From assembly GCF_026391055.1 (NCBI RefSeq), contig NZ_JAPLET010000024.1, positions 287,590-351,589 of the forward strand: a stretch of DNA of 64,000 nucleotides, given 5' to 3'. The notes under the pieces are model-generated. The model did not search any database. It was given only the letters and a program-made list of their open reading frames with translations, and was not told the DNA's origin. Of this stretch, positions 55,003 through 63,358 are shown piece after piece. The position numbers and the translations under genes were made by a program. Source of the DNA: Spirosoma sp. Its GTDB lineage: Bacteria > Bacteroidota > Bacteroidia > Cytophagales > Spirosomataceae. Each line of letters begins with the position of its first letter. Position 1 is the first letter of the stretch.

Positions 55003-55556
55003 AGTTCAGTGAATGAGGAGGAAATGTAAGCAAATCAACAGAAACTTTTGTTACGGCCAACTTGTGGCGGATTAAGAAATAAATAATTCAACAAATTCGA
55101 CAATACACACCCTTACCAAAAAGTTACTACCCTTATGCTTACCATGCCTCTTCCACTACCCGCTATTCTATACCAGACGAATATAATTTTAAAAAGACGG
55201 GCCACACAACCCGTTCAACTTCACCCCAAAACCAGACTATATATGCTTTTCGGATCTGAAGAAAAATAAAACGTTTTTAAGATTAATTTTTTTCACTTCG
55301 CAAGCGTTACCGCAAACGTTTGCAGTAACGCTTGCGGAGAAATCACATTTTTTCTGCTTAAAAAGACGTACCAGATTGTATTAACCCTTTACATTCGTGT
55401 GAAATACCCAGTACAGGAATAATAAAAATAACAGACGAGCGCTTTTTACCCAGACCAGCCTCAACTCATTATCTTGTATTTTTCAAAGTTAGCTAAGCTT
55501 TACTTCAGCGCTTAAAAACGAATAAATTTCTATTGCCACCTGGCAATTTTACACCT
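55003..55556. other. 554-base divergent regulatory region between the phosphonate island and kduID
   Basis: No gene is supported here. The stretch is AT-rich, with stops in all frames, and contains one outstanding element, the palindrome at 55299-55336. It must hold promoters for both the PhnX-like gene (leftward) and kduI (rightward). No exact TAnnTTTG element was placed with confidence for either. Confidence 0.6.
55299..55336. promoter_or_regulatory. 38-base nested palindrome, probable LacI-family operator
   Basis: Outer arms CGCAAGCGTTAC and GTAACGCTTGCG are exact complements, and the centre contains the perfect palindrome GCAAACGTTTGC. That core, with CG in the middle, is the classical shape of LacI/PurR/CcpA-family operators. 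The outer arms repeat a related motif (GCAAGCGTTAC), as if three overlapping half-site pairs were nested. It lies 221 bases before kduI and 297 bases before the PhnX-like start. Uronate control by a LacI-type regulator is the simplest reading. A hairpin role is also possible. Confidence 0.6.
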
Positions 55557-56441
55557 ATGCAAACTGAAATAACTCCTGTGGCGGATGACAAAACCGCACC
55601 CCAGACTATTTTTGAAAGCCGTTATGCTTCTTCGCCGGGCGAAGTGAAAGGCATGGATACGACGCAACTGCGGCAAAATTTCCTGATCGACACACTCTTC
55701 GTTCCCAATCAATTCAAGTGGGTATTATCGTTTTTTGACCGTTACCTGACCAGTGGAATTATGCCCATTGATGGCCCCGTTACACTCGACACGCCCGACC
55801 AGCTCAAGGCAAGCTACTTTCTGGAACGGCGTGAACTGGGAATTATCAACGTAGGGGGCGCTGGCCGTATTATTGCTGATGGTACCTCGTACGACCTCAA
55901 TTATAAAGAAGCCCTGTACATCGGTCAGGGAACGCAGGCCATTCAATTTGTTTCGCACGATGCAAGTGCTCCGGCTAAATTTTACCTTAACTCGACACCT
56001 GCCCACAAAAGCTACCCGACCCGTAAGGTCTCCCGGACCGATGCCGAGGTGGTTACGTTAGGCAGCATGGAAACGGCCAATCACCGGATCATAAATAAAC
56101 TACTGGTCAACAGCGTATTACCAACCTGTCAGTTGCAGATGGGCATGACCGAGCTAAAAGCCGGTAGTGTCTGGAACACCATGCCCGCCCACACCCACGA
56201 CCGGCGTATGGAAGTGTATTTCTATTTCGAAGTACCCGAAGGCCAGAGCGTTTGTCATTTTATGGGCCAACCGCAGGAAACCCGACATATCTGGATGCAG
56301 AACGAACAGGCCGTCATTTCGCCTAACTGGTCGATCCACGCCGGGTCTGGCACGTCAAACTATACCTTTATCTGGGGTATGGCGGGCGAAAACCTCGACT
56401 ATGGCGACATGGACTTCTGCGCCATAACCGATCTAAAGTAA
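55557..56441 (+). CDS. kduI: 5-dehydro-4-deoxy-D-glucuronate isomerase
   Basis: From ATG 55557 this gives 294 residues (a TTG at 55533 would extend it). It is a bicupin isomerase. The zinc ligands His212, His214, Glu219 (AHTHDRRMEVYFYFE) and His261 align with E. coli KduI at a constant offset of 16, so the enzyme should be active. It converts 5-keto-4-deoxyuronate, from unsaturated pectin or glycosaminoglycan units, into 2,5-diketo-3-deoxygluconate, the substrate of KduD encoded next. The stop and the kduD start are 87 bases apart, with a hairpin between. Confidence 0.95.
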   Translation: MQTEITPVADDKTAPQTIFESRYASSPGEVKGMDTTQLRQNFLIDTLFVPNQFKWVLSFFDRYLTSGIMPIDGPVTLDTPDQLKASYFLERRELGIINVGGAGRIIADGTSYDLNYKEALYIGQGTQAIQFVSHDASAPAKFYLNSTPAHKSYPTRKVSRTDAEVVTLGSMETANHRIINKLLVNSVLPTCQLQMGMTELKAGSVWNTMPAHTHDRRMEVYFYFEVPEGQSVCHFMGQPQETRHIWMQNEQAVISPNWSIHAGSGTSNYTFIWGMAGENLDYGDMDFCAITDLK

Positions 56442-56453
56442 AAGCCTGACCAC

Positions 56454-56487
56454 AAATCGATAAGGTTTTTAGAAACCTTATCGATTT
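56454..56487. repeat. 15-bp perfect hairpin between kduI and kduD
   Basis: AAATCGATAAGGTTT, four bases, then its exact complement. It lies inside what should be one operon, so it is more likely an RNA-processing or attenuation element than a full terminator. Confidence 0.6.
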
Positions 56488-56528
56488 AGATAAACACTAG
56501 CCACTGAGTGGCAAACATGCTTACTTAC

Positions 56529-57302
56529 ATGAATTCAGTTCTCAATTCTTTCTCATTAACAGGCAAACTGGCTTTAGTAACCGGTTGCAAACGCGGCATT
56601 GGCAAAGCCATGGCCGAAGCACTGGCCGAAGCCGGAGCCGATATTATTGGTGTTTCGGCCAACCTGGAGCTGGCAGGCAGCGCCGTTGCCGGAGCCGTTC
56701 AGGCACTGGGCCGGAAGTTCTACGCCTATCAAGCCGATTTCAGCGATCGGGCCGCTACCTACGCTTTTATCGAGCAGGTCAAAAAAGATCACCCTGTCAT
56801 TGATATTCTGGTGAATAATGCCGGCACCATCCTGCGCAAACCCGCTGCCGAACACCCTGACGAATACTGGGATGAAGTGATTGCCGTAAACCAGACAGCT
56901 CCATTTATCCTCACCCGCGAAATCGGCAAGGAGATGGTCGAACGCGGAAGCGGAAAGGTGATCTTTACGGCGTCTCTGCTGACCTTTCAGGGGGGCGTCA
57001 ACGTGCCGGGCTATGCCGCCAGCAAAGGTGCGATAGGCAGTATGGTGAAAGCCTTCGCTAATGAGTGGGCGTCGAAAGGGGTAAACGTAAATGCCATTGC
57101 CCCGGGATATATCTCCACAGACAACACCGAAGCCTTACGCAACGACCCCGTCCGCAGCAAATCCATCCTGGACCGGATACCGGCCGGCCGCTGGGGTGAA
57201 CCCGATGACTTCAAAGGGCCGACCGTTTTCCTGGCTTCCTCAGCCGCTAACTACGTACACGGCACCATCCTCACCGTAGACGGCGGCTGGATGGGACGTT
57301 AA
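56529..57302 (+). CDS. kduD: 2-dehydro-3-deoxy-D-gluconate 5-dehydrogenase
   Basis: From ATG 56529 this gives 257 residues, matching the usual start (MNSVLNSFSLTGKLALVTG). In-frame starts at 56508 (GTG) and 56517 are alternatives. It is a classical SDR with GCKRGIG at 19-25, NNAG at 97, Asn121, Ser149, Tyr162 and Lys166. The KduD-specific VSANLE and ILRKPAAEH segments support the name over generic SDR. It reduces 2,5-diketo-3-deoxygluconate to KDG. The KDG kinase and aldolase are not in this window. Confidence 0.93.
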   Translation: MNSVLNSFSLTGKLALVTGCKRGIGKAMAEALAEAGADIIGVSANLELAGSAVAGAVQALGRKFYAYQADFSDRAATYAFIEQVKKDHPVIDILVNNAGTILRKPAAEHPDEYWDEVIAVNQTAPFILTREIGKEMVERGSGKVIFTASLLTFQGGVNVPGYAASKGAIGSMVKAFANEWASKGVNVNAIAPGYISTDNTEALRNDPVRSKSILDRIPAGRWGEPDDFKGPTVFLASSAANYVHGTILTVDGGWMGR

Positions 57303-58951
57303 CGCTCTACCAACTTCCCTCTCAAAACCCGAATCACCTCCCTCGTTTCTTCAATTCGGGTTTTGAGCCCTTTCTTGTAATACCACGCCCGAAACTCCGG
57401 GCTATCGCTGTGCGTGTCCAACTCCTTTTCCAGTTCGGTGAGGTATTGCTCGCTTTGTGCCAGATAGCTCCCGACAGTTTCAGGATTATGAAACCCTCCT
57501 CCATCGACGCTGACGTAAATGGGGGTTGTATGAGCCGCCTGTTTACCGTCACCATAACAACGGGCGGCCACCCAAAGCCCGTGAGTTAAAGCAGGTAAAT
57601 CGAGCGTAATGGTCAGATGGTCCGCCGACTGGCCTGGATCATTTTTCGTAACGCGCCCTATAACCTTGCCATGTACTACCAGTTCAAGGGCGTTGAGTGG
57701 CGTTTGTTGCGCATGTCCGAATGCTTCGGCTTTTAGCGTTAGTTTGTCGCCTTTGGTAAGCGTAAGCCGGTCGCCGGGCATTGCATTATTGACCTTCAGA
57801 TCAAGAATTGGTCCGCTGGTCACGAAAGTATGGCCCCCCTGCACAGCTGCTTTCCAGGCTGTGTAACTGAATGGTTTGTCGACATAGGTATAAAACCGGG
57901 CGTTGCCAATGCGAGCCGATTGTTCCGGCGGACCGTGGTCGTGGTCGTGCCCGCACCAGGGAAAGTCGGAACCCGCCGTAGCCGTGAGCGGGAAGCCCAG
58001 ATCGAGCATCCGGTAGTAGTTTGCGGTATGCAAGGGTTCATCGGACACGCAATATTGCAGCAGTTCAAGCATGTCGACCTTACCCCGAAGCCCGTCAAGT
58101 GTTAGCCCCCGGTACCCATGAAACGATTCGGCCTGGTGCGCGTAGCCGGTCAGGCCACCCCGTTTGTGAAGTTCGTCGAAGACCTTGTCGTAGTAATAAT
58201 AATCCTGTTTGTAGCGAACCGAACCCGTAGCCCCAAAACCCAGCGCGTGGCCCAGCTCGGGCGTTCGGGGGTCCTCCTGTCCGGATGTCAGCAGGTAGTT
58301 CCCATTCAGGTAATTTCCAGTTGAACCGAATGCATACTGCGGGTAGTAGGTCTCCCAGAAATCGCCCATTTTCAGCAAGACGCCCACATTGACATCTTCG
58401 GCCTGAATCCACTGCACCAACGCTTGGTTCTCGCCCGGCGACCGTCGGATATGGATGTGATCATCGGCCGAATACCAGCCCCGTGCTGCCATATCGATCC
58501 AGCGCGTTAGGGTGTATGTTTTTCGTAGCGACTGACCCGATTTAATAACCAGCTTATAATGTTGTTCGACGTACTCATTGCCTTTCATCAGCGACAACTG
58601 ATAGGTGCCCGCTGGCAGGGCAAGGGCAAACTCACCGGGCACATAAAACGAGCTATCTGGCTGGTAGGCATATCCATCGGCATGATCCCACAGCCCATAC
58701 GACACCGCGACGACTTCGTTTGGCAATACCTTCACGGGTCTACCCGCTTGCGTCAAGCGCACACGAACGGGCGTTGGCTTCCCGGTTTTGCCATCGCGCA
58801 CGGCAATGTGGATTGAGCCGGGCGGTTTTTCGGTAGCATAGGTATCGTTCAGGGGAAAGAGAAAAAGCCAAAGCCAGAAAAAGCCAAAACATAAACGTGT
58901 ATAGCTGTATACCGGACGGTCACGTAGATAAGCCAGGCTTATATGAAACAT
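57299..58951 (-). CDS. CehA/McbA-type PHP metallohydrolase, exported
   Basis: A 550-residue protein with an N-terminal hydrophobic signal (about 17-33), a beta-sandwich (about 45-150) and a PHP-like metal-dependent hydrolase barrel (about 155-400): WYSADDHIHIRR with metal ligands at 163-167, YAHQAESF, GSDFPWCGHDHDHGP. A C-terminal sandwich and a coiled helix (about 500-548) follow. Named relatives hydrolyse carbamate esters or phosphodiester-type bonds, and most exported Bacteroidota copies are uncharacterised. Its stop overlaps that of kduD by four bases. Confidence 0.8.
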   Translation of the reverse strand: MFHISLAYLRDRPVYSYTRLCFGFFWLWLFLFPLNDTYATEKPPGSIHIAVRDGKTGKPTPVRVRLTQAGRPVKVLPNEVVAVSYGLWDHADGYAYQPDSSFYVPGEFALALPAGTYQLSLMKGNEYVEQHYKLVIKSGQSLRKTYTLTRWIDMAARGWYSADDHIHIRRSPGENQALVQWIQAEDVNVGVLLKMGDFWETYYPQYAFGSTGNYLNGNYLLTSGQEDPRTPELGHALGFGATGSVRYKQDYYYYDKVFDELHKRGGLTGYAHQAESFHGYRGLTLDGLRGKVDMLELLQYCVSDEPLHTANYYRMLDLGFPLTATAGSDFPWCGHDHDHGPPEQSARIGNARFYTYVDKPFSYTAWKAAVQGGHTFVTSGPILDLKVNNAMPGDRLTLTKGDKLTLKAEAFGHAQQTPLNALELVVHGKVIGRVTKNDPGQSADHLTITLDLPALTHGLWVAARCYGDGKQAAHTTPIYVSVDGGGFHNPETVGSYLAQSEQYLTELEKELDTHSDSPEFRAWYYKKGLKTRIEETREVIRVLRGKLVER

Positions 58952-58991
58952 ATAGAAGACGATGTCTGTATTTTTTTGCTATTTGCGGGCA

Positions 58992-59720
58992 ATGAATCAA
59001 GTGCTAAATACAACCCAACCGCTTTCTATACTGTATCAGGATACGGAACTGGTTGCCATTAATAAACCGCATGGCTTGCTTGTTCACCGGTCGATGATCG
59101 CCAGCGACGCCAGCGAATTCGCCGTTCAGCTCCTCCGCGACCAATTGGGGCAGCGGGTCTACCCCGTTCACCGGCTCGACCGAAAAACGGCGGGCGTCCT
59201 CCTCTTTGCCCTCTCCGAATCCATGAACTCGATCATGCAGCAACAGTTTATGGATGGAGTCGTCCATAAAACCTACCTGGCCATTGTGCGCGGTTATACA
59301 TTGGATGAACTAACAATTGATTACCCCCTGCGAAAGGACGACGGAAGTGGTCAATTAGGCGTACTTCAGGATGCCGTTACCCACCTGAAAACCATCCAGC
59401 GAACGGAGGTTCCCCTACCCTTTGGCAAGCACGCAACGTCCCGCTACTCGCTGGTGGAGTTAACGCCCACCACCGGCCGGATGCACCAGTTGCGCAGGCA
59501 CATGGCCCACATCCTCCACCCCATCATCGGCGACCGGCCGCATGGCTGCAACAAGCAAAACAAGTTATTCAAGGAGCATTTCGAGATGAACACCATGCTG
59601 CTCCACGCGCAGCAGATTCAGTTTACTCACCCTGTTTCAGAAGAAATAATAACAATAACAGCACCATTTCAGGCGGAGTTTGGGCGGATGCTGGGGGAGT
59701 TGTTCGGGAGCAAGACTTAA
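58992..59720 (+). CDS. truC: RluA-family RNA pseudouridine synthase (TruC-like)
   Basis: From ATG 58992 this gives 242 residues. A start at 58962 would overlap the divergent promoter. The catalytic motif HRLDRKTAG has Asp63 as nucleophile. INKPHGLLVHRS, TGRMHQLRRHMAHI and PIIGDRPHGCNKQN are characteristic of the TruC branch, which modifies U65 of tRNA-Ile and tRNA-Asp in E. coli. There is no S4 domain, in line with TruC. The TruC name rests on the HRSMIA and HGCNKQN patterns. RluA family membership is certain. Confidence 0.88.
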   Translation: MNQVLNTTQPLSILYQDTELVAINKPHGLLVHRSMIASDASEFAVQLLRDQLGQRVYPVHRLDRKTAGVLLFALSESMNSIMQQQFMDGVVHKTYLAIVRGYTLDELTIDYPLRKDDGSGQLGVLQDAVTHLKTIQRTEVPLPFGKHATSRYSLVELTPTTGRMHQLRRHMAHILHPIIGDRPHGCNKQNKLFKEHFEMNTMLLHAQQIQFTHPVSEEIITITAPFQAEFGRMLGELFGSKT

Positions 59721-59796
59721 AAACATACTCCTCTGAAAGTAAAAAAAACAATCCCTTCGCTTTTCTTTATTCAATCCGTTCAATATCTGTTTTCTC

Positions 59797-61296
59797 ATGA
59801 ATCAGTCAGATAAGTCAACGCCCCGTGTGGATTCGCCCGAGCAGACGAATACCGGCACATCACGGCGTCAATTCATGCAAACCGGAGCCCTGGCTGCGGC
59901 AAGCTTTTTCATTGTGCCCCGCCATGTGCTGGGTGGCAAAGGGTTTATTGCACCCAGCGACAAGCTCAATATTGCCGGAGTAGGTTTCGGTGGTAAAGGT
60001 TTCAGTGATACAAACAACTCCTATAACAAAGGTGCCAACAACATTGTGGCCCTGTGCGATGTAGACTGGGGACTGGCCCGCGTGAAGGAAAACTTCACAA
60101 AGCACCCCAATGCGAAACGCTACAAGGATTTCCGCGAGATGCTGGATAAGGAAGGCAAATCGATCGATGCCGTAACGGTGTCGACTGCCGACCATACCCA
60201 CGCGGTTGTCGCCATGGCAGCTATGCAACGCGGCAAACACGTGTACGTGCAGAAACCCCTGACCCACAACATTTACGAAGCCCGCATGCTTACCGAAGCG
60301 GCCCGTAAATACAAGGTCGTTACCCAGATGGGCAACCAGGGATCGTCCAATCCACAGCAAAAACAAATGGTGGAATGGTTTGACAAAGGTCTCTTGGGCA
60401 CCGTACATTCTGTAAACCTGTGGACGAACCGGCCCGTTTGGCCGCAAGGTATTCCGGTTCCGCAAGCTGCTTCCGAAACCCCCGTCGACCTGGATTGGGA
60501 TCTGTGGCTCGGGCCCGCTCAAAAAGTTGGCTATACACCTGCCTATCATCCATTTAAGTGGCGTGGCTGGTGGAACTTCGGTGCTGGTGCGCTAGGAGAC
60601 ATCGGCTGTCACATCATGGATGTACCGTTCCGCGTTCTTGGTCTTGGCTACCCCACCGAAGTGGAAACCAGTATCGGTCAGGTGTTCCTGAAAGACTGGA
60701 CTCCCGAATACATTCCCGAAGGATGTCCTCCTTCTTCACACGTAGAGTTGAAATTTCCGGCTACGGCCAAGAATAAGTCGGCCATAACGATGACCTGGGA
60801 GGATGGCGGTCTACGTCCTTTCCGGCCAGAAATGCTGCCTGAAGGCGAGCCTATGCCAGAAAATGGTGAAAACGGTGTGCTGATCCAGGGCGACAAAGGT
60901 CTGCTGGTTTGCGGCATGTACGGTGATGACCCACGGTTGTATACCAAGAGCGGTCAGAAGTATGAAGCCGCTCCCAAGCCGAGCAACGGCCTGCCCGAAA
61001 ACGGCCACCAGGTACTCTGGACAGAAGCCTGCAAAGCTGGCTTCAACAGCAAAGAACACAAGGCGCTCACGTCTTCGTTCGACTTTGCCGGTCCGCTGAC
61101 CGAGTCGGTACTGATGGGTAACCTGGCTATTCGTAGTTATACCCTTCGGACGCCGAAGGCCGATGGCAAAGGCTTCAACTACCCAGGCCGCAAACGCCTG
61201 ACGTGGGACGGCAAAAACATGAAAATTACGAACCTTGACGAAGCCAACCAGTTCGTTAAGCGCGACTACCGCCAGGGCTGGTCGCTGACGGCGTAA
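59797..61296 (+). CDS. Tat-exported Gfo/Idh/MocA family oxidoreductase
   Basis: A 499-residue protein with a twin-arginine signal (SRRQFMQTGALAAASFFI, residues 22-39). The Rossmann domain starts KLNIAGVGFGGKGFSD, and STADHTHAVVA and HVYVQKP at 149-154 follow, where Gln replaces the usual Glu of the EKP motif. The substrate domain contains WRGWWNFGAGALGDIGCHIMD. Exported members are often retaining glycosidase-like or 3-keto-forming sugar oxidoreductases that keep a tightly bound NAD. DUF1080 proteins, such as the one at 13366, have been linked to them. The substrate is unknown. Confidence 0.9.
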   Translation: MNQSDKSTPRVDSPEQTNTGTSRRQFMQTGALAAASFFIVPRHVLGGKGFIAPSDKLNIAGVGFGGKGFSDTNNSYNKGANNIVALCDVDWGLARVKENFTKHPNAKRYKDFREMLDKEGKSIDAVTVSTADHTHAVVAMAAMQRGKHVYVQKPLTHNIYEARMLTEAARKYKVVTQMGNQGSSNPQQKQMVEWFDKGLLGTVHSVNLWTNRPVWPQGIPVPQAASETPVDLDWDLWLGPAQKVGYTPAYHPFKWRGWWNFGAGALGDIGCHIMDVPFRVLGLGYPTEVETSIGQVFLKDWTPEYIPEGCPPSSHVELKFPATAKNKSAITMTWEDGGLRPFRPEMLPEGEPMPENGENGVLIQGDKGLLVCGMYGDDPRLYTKSGQKYEAAPKPSNGLPENGHQVLWTEACKAGFNSKEHKALTSSFDFAGPLTESVLMGNLAIRSYTLRTPKADGKGFNYPGRKRLTWDGKNMKITNLDEANQFVKRDYRQGWSLTA

Positions 61297-61307
61297 ACTT
61301 GGTTACT

Positions 61308-61385
61308 GTGAAGTAAATGAAATGGGTGGAGTACATGTAATCTGTTGACAGATTACATGTACTCCACCCATTTCATTTACTTCAC
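61308..61385. terminator. 37-bp perfect hairpin with 4-base loop
   Basis: The left arm begins GTGAAGTAAATGAAATGGGT. The right arm is its exact complement over 37 bases, and the loop is TTGA. It follows the Gfo/Idh stop by 11 bases and includes the stop codon and last codons of the convergent small membrane protein gene, so both transcripts would end in the same structure. Confidence 0.82.
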
Positions 61386-61775
61386 TAACAACGACTGCAC
61401 TATCGTACGCAAGCGCCCGTGGGCTACGTATGCCCATATGAGCAGCATGTACATGGAAAAATCCTGATAAGATACCGGGAAGGCCATATTGTTAAAATAG
61501 TACCGCGTTGCGGTGAAATCGAGTGTAGGCGTGAAACCGATGAGGTTTTCGTAACCCAGCACGAGCGTTAGTCCGAGGGCGTAGAATAGATAGCCAGGCT
61601 TTCGGAACGCCCATAAAATACCAGCCAGCGCTGTTGCGCCAAAGCCTACGTAATGCTTCCAGGTGAGAATCAAATCCGTCGTCGTTGCGACGTAAATTGA
61701 ATACATCTGAACAGTTGTCAGTACGGCCAGAATGAGTCCATAGCCGTAAAATTCTTTTAATTGAGCACGCTGCAT
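61377..61775 (-). CDS. Small four-helix membrane protein of unknown function
   Basis: I do not recognise a named family. The 132-residue protein has four hydrophobic helices (about 10-29, 41-57, 64-79 and 103-119), a positively charged C-terminus and the motif TATRYYFNNMAFPVSYQDF in the third loop. It resembles small integral membrane proteins of Bacteroidota without assigned function. The stop codon lies within a 37-bp hairpin. Coding status is supported by the clean helical pattern. Confidence 0.65.
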   Translation of the reverse strand: MQRAQLKEFYGYGLILAVLTTVQMYSIYVATTTDLILTWKHYVGFGATALAGILWAFRKPGYLFYALGLTLVLGYENLIGFTPTLDFTATRYYFNNMAFPVSYQDFSMYMLLIWAYVAHGRLRTIVQSLLVK

Positions 61776-61854
61776 AAACTAGATTGTTACGGAAAGAGAT
61801 AAGTACGAATGATAAAAATACGCAAAAACCACTATCCATATAGACCAACAACCA

Positions 61855-63000
61855 CTATTTTTTCGTGCTTCCTTCGTTAAAAAATACAAAAAGGCCGTCC
61901 TTACCAGCAACAACAATGTCCTTTCGACCAGTTTTGTGCAAGTCAGCAACGGCGAAATAGATACCTGTGCCTTTACCAATTCCTGCCGGACCATAGGCAA
62001 TGTCATGCTTCATAAACTGCTTCTTCGAGGCATCCCAGGTGAAATAATATAGCCCGACAGGATCTTTTTCGCCAGGGTCGTTGCCGTTGTGTGCCCGAAA
62101 CCGCTTGCCGGTTAGTAACTCAGGACGCCCATCGCCCGTAATATCAACCCACTCCAGGCAATGGTATTGGGAGTTCTTATCGTCGATCAGGTGCTTTGTC
62201 CAGCCACGCTGACCCGATGCATCGCGCGTTTGTTCATACCAGTGCAGACCATAACTGTGCCCCTGCCCTACGATCAGGTCGTTCCGCTTATCGCCGTTTA
62301 CATCGGCAACAATAATAGGTACACTAGCCGTACCGAGTGTGAACTCCTTATGTAACGTCCAGGGGCCAGCCTCCCGATCGACAGGTGCTTCGAGCCAGCC
62401 GTCCGGTACAATAAGGTCGCCCCGTCCGTCGCCATTCACGTCGCCAAAACCCAGTCCGTGCCCCTGCGTGGGCGCTACGGTAACTGTTTTAAAGACGCCG
62501 GAGCCCACTAGTTTAATGTACTTTAGCGGATGGTTGGGGTTATTGGGCACAATGTCAACGATGCCATCGCCGTCCACATCCCAGGCGCGGGTCGTTTCTA
62601 CATTGCCTACTTTACCGATCTCATGCAATGGCCAGACCGCATTTTTCTTACCGGGATTTTCAACCCACCGCAACGTCTGGTCAAACCAGCCGCCGGTCAG
62701 GAAATCCAGTCGGCCATCGCCATTGACATCGAGGGGAATAGTCGAGAAATCATCATAGTACTGATCTTTTCGGGGCTCATTTCCGATGAGATATCGGTTC
62801 CAGAAACCCGGCCCTTTATACCAGAAATCACCAGATACAATATCGAGTGTATCGTCATTATCAACATCAAACACGCCTACCGACTCGTAGCTCTCAGCAG
62901 CCACAAACTGACGGGTAAAGCGTAAGCCCGGCTCGGGAGCCGTTGCACCAACGGCAATAAGTAAGATAAGTAAGCAACTAGTCAGACGGAGCATAGACAA
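61855..63000 (-). CDS. FG-GAP/VCBS-repeat secreted protein
   Basis: A 381-residue protein with a signal peptide (about 1-22). Six to seven beta-propeller repeats each carry a calcium-binding DxDxDG-type loop: DVDNDDTLD, DVNGDGRLD, DVDGDGIVD, DVNGDGRGD, DVNGDKRND and DITGDGRPE. This is the integrin-like FG-GAP propeller, used in Bacteroidota for extracellular carbohydrate or protein binding. No enzymatic domain is attached. It is transcribed away from the third susC gene. Confidence 0.87.
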   Translation of the reverse strand: MSMLRLTSCLLILLIAVGATAPEPGLRFTRQFVAAESYESVGVFDVDNDDTLDIVSGDFWYKGPGFWNRYLIGNEPRKDQYYDDFSTIPLDVNGDGRLDFLTGGWFDQTLRWVENPGKKNAVWPLHEIGKVGNVETTRAWDVDGDGIVDIVPNNPNHPLKYIKLVGSGVFKTVTVAPTQGHGLGFGDVNGDGRGDLIVPDGWLEAPVDREAGPWTLHKEFTLGTASVPIIVADVNGDKRNDLIVGQGHSYGLHWYEQTRDASGQRGWTKHLIDDKNSQYHCLEWVDITGDGRPELLTGKRFRAHNGNDPGEKDPVGLYYFTWDASKKQFMKHDIAYGPAGIGKGTGIYFAVADLHKTGRKDIVVAGKDGLFVFFNEGSTKK

Positions 63001-63358
63001 TTTAGTTTTCTTACGTAAAGACTTAAGCCTTACATCCCTACTAAAGAAGCCGTTATTCTTCCCCGCCTTTTAAGACTTTAAACTGCTTGCTATAAATGGA
63101 TCGCCCCTTCGACCTATTTTTCGCAATCAATATACACATATAGTAAAAATACCTATTACCCTAAAAAAATATATTAATTATATTATGAGCATATTTCACT
63201 AGTCCAACTCTAGTACATCTTTCAACTACTATTTACTCTATTTCTTTTGCCGCTATGAGTAGTTAGCGCCATCCAACTGATTTATTCTATGAATAATACC
63301 ACAAAACCCAATTTTACTTACCTTTACCACCATTTGTTGTCTTATAACCAGTTTATTT
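63001..63358. other. AT-rich divergent intergenic region
   Basis: These 358 bases lie between the divergent FG-GAP and susC genes. They are clearly AT-rich, with frequent stops in all frames. No perfect palindrome, exact TAnnTTTG element or small gene was found. Promoters for both flanking genes are expected here. Confidence 0.5.

Noticed and set aside
55299..55336. Rho-independent terminator
   Set aside because: No gene ends near it on either side and the symmetry extends through the centre without a loop, so an operator is more likely than a terminator.
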